Shown here: positions 1-5,682 of the stretch, piece after piece | Numbering within the stretch: the first letter of the stretch is position 1 | Layout of the letters: each line of letters begins with the position of its first letter | Assembly (NCBI GenBank): GCA_030824725.1 | Contig: JAPJRE010000274.1 | Span: 1-5,682 of the forward strand | From: Sphingomonas sp. | Lineage (GTDB): Bacteria > Pseudomonadota > Alphaproteobacteria > Sphingomonadales > Sphingomonadaceae | Length of the DNA stretch: 5,682 bases | Direction of reading: 5' to 3' | The notes under the pieces: generated by a model | Seen by the model: only the letters and a program-made list of their open reading frames with translations | Told to the model about the DNA's origin: nothing | The model's database searches: none | Program-made: the position numbers and the translations under genes

Positions 1-274
1 CGGCCATCCTGTTCACCATGGGGGTGCTCGGCATCTTCATGAACCGGAAGAACCTGATCGTCATTCTGATGGCGATCGAGCTGATCCTTCTGGCGGTGAA
101 CCTCAATCTCGTCGCCTTCTCGTCGTTCCTCGGCGATCTGGTCGGCCAGGTGTTCGCGATGTTCGTGCTGACCGTCGCCGCCGGTGAGGCCGCGATCGGC
201 CTTGCGATCCTGGTCATCTATTTCCGCGGTCGCGGCACGATTTCGGTCGACGACGTCAATCGGATGAAGGGCTG

Positions 275-275
<1 letters not shown>
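1..275 (+). CDS. nuoK: NADH-quinone oxidoreductase subunit K (NuoK), 5'-truncated by the window edge
   Basis: This is a small integral membrane subunit of complex I that helps couple quinone reduction to proton pumping in the membrane arm. The frame is open from base 3 and gives 90 residues. The family is usually about 101-102 residues, so roughly 11 N-terminal residues and the true start lie upstream. The ATG at 18 is internal, because the in-frame residues before it (AILFT) continue the first membrane helix. Three hydrophobic helices are visible. The two membrane glutamates characteristic of NuoK (E36 and E72 in E. coli) are present, encoded at 78-80 and 186-188 and 36 residues apart as expected. 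The residue before the second one is Gly (AAGEAAIG), where I recall Ala in many relatives. The C-terminus (DDVNRMKG) matches alphaproteobacterial NuoK. The stop TGA (273-275) overlaps the nuoL ATG by one base, which suggests translational coupling. The identification is very secure. Confidence 0.97.
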
Positions 276-2358
<2,083 letters not shown>

Positions 2359-2359
<1 letters not shown>

Positions 2360-2370
2360 TGGACAAATGA
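2359..2370 (+). other. Three-codon mini reading frame bridging nuoL stop and nuoM start
   Basis: The nuoL stop TGA shares its last A with an ATG at 2359-2361, giving the same TGATG arrangement as the nuoK/nuoL and nuoM/nuoN junctions. Here this ATG is not the start of the next gene. It reads Met-Asp-Lys and stops at TGA 2368-2370, which overlaps the nuoM ATG (2367-2369) as ATGA. The arrangement is directly visible. That ribosomes use it to reinitiate stepwise onto nuoM is only an inference, and it may be chance. The strong Shine-Dalgarno sequence overlaps its ATG, which argues that most ribosomes start at nuoM itself. Confidence 0.3.
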
Positions 2371-3932
2371 CCGGCTTTCCGATCCTTTCCGTCCTGCTTG
2401 CGGTGCCTGCGGTTGCCGCAGTGCTCTGCCTGTTCGTGGGCGCCCAGGGCGCCCGCTGGACGGCGCTCCTCGCGACGCTCGTCAACCTGGCGCTCGGCGC
2501 CTATCTGTGGACGCAGTTCCAGCATGGCGACGGTGCCCCGCAATGGCAGTTCGTCGAGCATGTCACGCTGTTCAAGATGGGCGGCGTCGAGTTCTCCTGG
2601 GCGCTCGGTATCGACGGCTTCGCCTTCCTGCTGATCGAGCTGTCGCTGTTCCTGATGCCGATCTGCATCGGGGCCAGCTGGCTCTCGGTCACCAAGCGCG
2701 TGCCGGAATATATGGCGGCGTTCCTCGCGACCGAAGTGCTGATGATCGGCACCTTCGCCGCGCAGGACCTGTTCCTGTTCTACGTCTTCTTCGAAGGCGG
2801 CCTGATCCCGATGTACCTGATCATCGGCATCTGGGGCGGCGTGAACCGCATCTACGCGTCGTACAAGTTCTTCCTGTACACGCTGCTCGGCTCGCTGCTG
2901 ATGCTCATCGCGATGATCGCGATGGTGCTGACCACCGGCACGACGTCGATCCCCTACCTGATGGCCTATGATTTCCCGGCCAGCTGGCAGACCTGGCTGT
3001 GGCTCGCCTTCTTCGCCTCGTTCGCGGTGAAGATGCCGATGTGGCCGGTCCACACCTGGCTTCCCGACGCGCACGTCCAGGCACCGACCGCAGGCTCGGT
3101 CATCCTGGCGGGCGTGCTGCTGAAGCTCGGCGGCTATGGCTTCCTGCGCTTCTCGCTGCCGATGTTCCCGGTCGCGTCGGTGCAGTTCATGTGGGTCGTC
3201 TTCGGCCTGTCGTGCGTCGCGGTGGTCTACACCTCGCTTGTCGCGCTCGTGCAGAGCGACATGAAGAAGCTGATCGCCTATTCGTCGGTCGCGCACATGG
3301 CAATCGTCACCATGGGTCTGTTCGCCTTCAACGCGAACGGCATCGACGGGGCGATGATGGTGATGCTGGGCCACGGCGTGGTCTCGGGCGCGCTCTTCCT
3401 GTGCGTCGGCATCATCTATGATCGCCTGCACACCCGCGAGATCGACCGCTATGGCGGCCTGGCGATCAACATGCCGCGCTATGCGGTGCTGTTCCTGCTG
3501 TTCACCATGGCCTCGATCGGCCTGCCGGGCACCAGCAACTTCGTCGGCGAATTCTTCAGCCTCGCCGGCGTGTACCAGGTCTCGACCGCAACCGCGCTGA
3601 TCGGCACCACCGGCATCATCCTCGGCGCCGCCTATATGCTCTACCTGTTCCGTCGGGTGGTGTGGGGCGACCTGACCAAGGACGATGTGAAGGCGATGCC
3701 GGACCTCGACGGTCGCGAAGTCGCGATGCTCGCGGCACTCGCCGCCGTGGTGCTGTGGATGGGCGTGTATCCGACCAGCTTCACCGCACCGATGCGCGCC
3801 GACGTCGCGCGGCTGACGCAGCGCCTCGACAGCGCCGCGCACACCGCGTCGATCAGCGACTCCAAGCCCACGCCGGGTTCGCCGCAGGCGGCACCCGCCC
3901 ATGAAGCCTCCGCGCACGAGGGGGCGCACTGA
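2367..3932 (+). CDS. nuoM: NADH-quinone oxidoreductase subunit M (NuoM), antiporter-like proton channel
   Basis: NuoM is the middle antiporter-like subunit of the complex I membrane arm. It has 521 residues from ATG 2367 (MTGFPILSV), against 509 in E. coli. Visible key residues, with inferred E. coli equivalents, are E143 in YVFFEGGLIPMYL (E144), K222 in VKMPMWPVHTWLPDA (K234), H229 (H241), K253 in LLKLGGYGFLRF (K265), H310 in YSSVAHM (H322), H336 in LGHGVVSGALF (H348) and E395 in NFVGEFF, TM12 (E407). From K222 onward all of these keep a constant 12-residue offset from E. coli, so the core has no insertions or deletions there. The last 45-50 residues are a hydrophilic Ala/Pro/Ser/His-rich tail ending AHEGAH, outside the conserved core. 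The gene lies 7 bases after nuoL behind a strong Shine-Dalgarno sequence, and its stop overlaps the nuoN ATG by one base. It contains no TTA, CTA or TCA codons. Confidence 0.98.
   Translation: MTGFPILSVLLAVPAVAAVLCLFVGAQGARWTALLATLVNLALGAYLWTQFQHGDGAPQWQFVEHVTLFKMGGVEFSWALGIDGFAFLLIELSLFLMPICIGASWLSVTKRVPEYMAAFLATEVLMIGTFAAQDLFLFYVFFEGGLIPMYLIIGIWGGVNRIYASYKFFLYTLLGSLLMLIAMIAMVLTTGTTSIPYLMAYDFPASWQTWLWLAFFASFAVKMPMWPVHTWLPDAHVQAPTAGSVILAGVLLKLGGYGFLRFSLPMFPVASVQFMWVVFGLSCVAVVYTSLVALVQSDMKKLIAYSSVAHMAIVTMGLFAFNANGIDGAMMVMLGHGVVSGALFLCVGIIYDRLHTREIDRYGGLAINMPRYAVLFLLFTMASIGLPGTSNFVGEFFSLAGVYQVSTATALIGTTGIILGAAYMLYLFRRVVWGDLTKDDVKAMPDLDGREVAMLAALAAVVLWMGVYPTSFTAPMRADVARLTQRLDSAAHTASISDSKPTPGSPQAAPAHEASAHEGAH
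3918..3924 (+). promoter_or_regulatory. Probable ribosome binding site of nuoN within the 3' end of nuoM
   Basis: The purine run GAGGGGG ends 7 bases before the nuoN ATG at 3932 and lies in the last codons of nuoM. Together with the one-base TGATG stop/start overlap, it supports ATG 3932 as the nuoN start and suggests coupled translation of nuoM and nuoN. Confidence 0.6.
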
Positions 3933-5389
3933 TGTCCTATTCCACGCAACTCCTCATGACGCTGCCCGAGCTGGTGCTCGCGGCCGGCTCGATCGTCCTG
4001 ATGCTGGTCGCCGCCTGGGGTGGCCAGGCATCGACCAAGCTGGTGAGCTGGGCCTCGGTGGCGCTGCTCGCCGGTGCCGGCATCGCGCTGGCGGGTCCGT
4101 CCTCGACGGGCGGCAGCGCGTTCGGCGGCCTCTACCGCGCGGACGCGTTCGCGACCTTCGCCAAGGTGGTGATCTATGCCGCCGCGGCGGTGTCGATCCT
4201 CGTCGCGCCGAAGTTCTTCCAGCGCACCTCGGGCGAGGATCTGCGTCCGGAATATCCGGTGCTGATCCTGCTCTCGACGGTGGGCATGGGCATGATGGTG
4301 TCGGCGGGCGACCTGCTGAGCCTCTATGTCGGCCTCGAGCTGCAGAGCCTTTCGGCGTACATCCTCGCCAGCTTCATGCGGCGGGACACGCGCTCGGCGG
4401 AAGCGGGCCTGAAATATTTCGTACTCGGCGCGCTCGCCTCGGGCATCCTGCTCTACGGCATCAGCCTGGTGTACGGATTTGCCGGCACGACGCTGTTCGA
4501 CGGCATCGCCGACGCCTACAGCGCCGGTGCGACCGGCAGCCAGCATACCGGTCTGCTGTTCGGCCTGGTGTTCGTGTTCGCGGGTCTCGCCTTCAAGATT
4601 TCGGCCGTGCCGTTCCACATGTGGACGCCGGACGTGTATGAAGGCGCGCCGACCCCGGTCACCGCGTACTTCGCCTCGGCGCCCAAGGTGGCGGCGGTGG
4701 CGATGGCGGTGCGCGTTGCGGTCGACGCGATGGGGCCTGCGATCCTCGAATGGCGCCAGATCGTGATCTTCGCCTCGCTCGCCTCGATCATCTTCGGTGC
4801 GGTGGCGGCGATCGGCCAGACCAATATCAAGCGCCTGCTCGCGTACTCGTCGATCAACAATGTCGGCTTCGCGCTGATCGGCCTTGCTGCCGGCGGCGAG
4901 GAAGGCGTGGCGAGCGTGCTCGTCTACATGGCGATCTATGTCGTGATGACGATCGGCAGCTTCCTGGTGGTGCTGCAGATGCGCGACGACCAGGGCGAGC
5001 AGGTCGAGACCATCGCCAGCCTCTCGGGCATGTCGCGCACGCGGCCGGGCCTGGCGCTGGCGCTGGCAATCTTCATGTTCAGCCTCGCGGGCATCCCGCC
5101 GCTGCTCGGCTTCTTCGCCAAGCTGGGCGTGTTCATCGCCGCGATGCATTCGGGCCTGATCGCCTTCGCCACGGTGGGTGCCGCGGCGTCGACGATCGGT
5201 GCCTTCTATTACCTCAAGATCGTCAAGACGATGTACTTCGACGAGCCGGCCCCTGCCTTTGCGGGCAAGACCGACCTGGTTGAAGGCGGGCTGATCGCGA
5301 TCAGCGCGGTCGTCATCTCGCCGATCGGCTGGGTGCTGTTCGGTGCGCTCGGCACTTGGTCGCTGGTCGCGGCGAAGGCGCTGTTCTGA
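3932..5389 (+). CDS. nuoN: NADH-quinone oxidoreductase subunit N (NuoN), antiporter-like proton channel
   Basis: NuoN is the antiporter-like subunit closest to the quinone-binding part of complex I in the inner membrane. It has 485 residues, the same as E. coli NuoN as I recall it. The conserved charges of the proton path are visible, with inferred E. coli equivalents: E136 in YVGLELQSLSAY (E133), K161 in GLKYFVLGALASG (K158), K222 in FKISAVPFHMWTPDV (K217), H229 (H224), K252 in SAPKVAAVAM (K247) and K397 in GFFAKLGVF, TM12 (K395). The 30-residue spacing of the two central lysines matches E. coli. Residues 1-30 form a first hydrophobic helix, and the last 30 residues form a C-terminal one ending AAKALF. 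Neither start nor end suggests truncation. It is the last nuo gene, and the following birA begins only 5 bases after its stop with no room for a terminator, so nuo transcription probably continues into birA. Confidence 0.98.
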   Translation: MSYSTQLLMTLPELVLAAGSIVLMLVAAWGGQASTKLVSWASVALLAGAGIALAGPSSTGGSAFGGLYRADAFATFAKVVIYAAAAVSILVAPKFFQRTSGEDLRPEYPVLILLSTVGMGMMVSAGDLLSLYVGLELQSLSAYILASFMRRDTRSAEAGLKYFVLGALASGILLYGISLVYGFAGTTLFDGIADAYSAGATGSQHTGLLFGLVFVFAGLAFKISAVPFHMWTPDVYEGAPTPVTAYFASAPKVAAVAMAVRVAVDAMGPAILEWRQIVIFASLASIIFGAVAAIGQTNIKRLLAYSSINNVGFALIGLAAGGEEGVASVLVYMAIYVVMTIGSFLVVLQMRDDQGEQVETIASLSGMSRTRPGLALALAIFMFSLAGIPPLLGFFAKLGVFIAAMHSGLIAFATVGAAASTIGAFYYLKIVKTMYFDEPAPAFAGKTDLVEGGLIAISAVVISPIGWVLFGALGTWSLVAAKALF

Positions 5390-5394
5390 CCACT

Positions 5395-5682
5395 GTGATC
5401 CGGACCGTCGCCGAGACGGGATCGACCAATGCCGACATCCTTTCCCTAGCGCTTACGGGCGCCGGGGAAGGGCTGTGGCTCCGGGCCGAACGCCAGACCG
5501 CCGGCAAGGGCCGGCAGGGGCGTGCCTGGGTCTCGCCTGCGGGCAATTGCTACATTTCGACACTGGTCCGCGTGCGGCCGAGCGATCCGTCGCCGGCGAC
5601 GCTGGCGCTGCTGTCGGCCGTTGCGCTGGAAGAGGCGGTGCGGGCGTTTGGCGTATCGCCGATGCTCAAATGGCCCAACGAC
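5395..5682 (+). CDS. birA: Biotin--[acetyl-CoA-carboxylase] ligase (BirA/BPL), catalytic domain, 3'-truncated by the window edge
   Basis: This enzyme activates biotin with ATP to biotinyl-5'-AMP and attaches it to the lysine of biotin carboxyl carrier domains in cytoplasmic carboxylases. The first 96 residues are present and the frame is open to the last base. Motifs in order are ETGSTN (residues 7-12; the biotin-site STN), AERQTAGKGRQGRAW (31-45; the nucleotide-binding GxGRxGR loop, with R40 aligning to E. coli R118), SPAGNCYIS (47-55) and KWPND (92-96). The later KLAGI-type lysine region is beyond the window. STN sits about 79 residues earlier than in E. coli BirA, so the N-terminal DNA-binding HTH domain is absent. 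This is a monofunctional ligase without repressor activity. The GTG start fits the family's usual beginning (MIRTVAETGSTN). The only purine-rich site, GAAGG at 5374-5378, is 16 bases away, so initiation may depend on coupling to nuoN. Codon use is less biased than in the nuo genes. Confidence 0.93.
   Translation, partial: MIRTVAETGSTNADILSLALTGAGEGLWLRAERQTAGKGRQGRAWVSPAGNCYISTLVRVRPSDPSPATLALLSAVALEEAVRAFGVSPMLKWPND

Noticed and set aside
18..20. ATG at 18 as the nuoK start
   Set aside because: The frame is open to base 3 with helix-like residues before this Met, and starting here would leave only 85 of the usual 101 or so residues. The window edge truncates the gene.
3901..4641. 246-residue + strand frame overlapping the end of nuoM and half of nuoN
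   Set aside because: It is an out-of-frame shadow rich in Arg, Gly and Ala without hydrophobic helices. nuoN in the other frame carries all family motifs.
3641..5149. 502-residue open frame on the - strand opposite nuoN and the end of nuoM
   Set aside because: It is in codon register with nuoN, with shadow composition and no recognisable motif.

Overview
The window is the 3' end of a bacterial respiratory complex I operon (nuo, proton-translocating NADH:quinone oxidoreductase) running into a biotin-protein ligase gene. All genes are on the + strand and packed with almost no intergenic DNA: nuoK (5' end cut by the window edge), nuoL, nuoM, nuoN, then birA (3' end cut). Order and protein sequence point to an alphaproteobacterium. 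High GC content, the wording of NuoK/NuoL/NuoM/NuoN, the His-rich loop in NuoL and a short HTH-less BirA directly behind nuoN all fit the Sphingomonadales (Sphingomonas-like). That assignment comes from recalled family sequences, not from a search.

Layout: 1-275 is the last 90 residues of NuoK. 275-2359 is NuoL (694 aa), whose ATG shares one base with the nuoK stop. 2367-3932 is NuoM (521 aa), separated from nuoL by 7 bases behind a strong Shine-Dalgarno sequence. 3932-5389 is NuoN (485 aa), again sharing one base with the preceding stop. 5395-5682 is the first 96 residues of BirA, from a GTG codon 5 bases after nuoN. No stretch above 10 bases lies outside a gene, and I see no internal promoter, terminator, RNA gene, mobile element or CRISPR array.

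How the genes work together: NuoL, NuoM and NuoN are the three antiporter-like membrane subunits that form proton channels along the membrane arm of complex I. NuoK is a small subunit linking them to the quinone-reducing part. The conserved membrane Glu, Lys and His residues expected for proton transfer are present in all four, so the module looks intact and functional. BirA attaches biotin to carboxylase carrier proteins and has no direct role in complex I; it appears to be simply transcribed with the operon.

I found no undescribed system. The points worth a second look are small: a repetitive His/Asp loop in NuoL, a three-codon reading frame bridging nuoL and nuoM, and the switch in codon use and weak ribosome site at the nuoN/birA junction.
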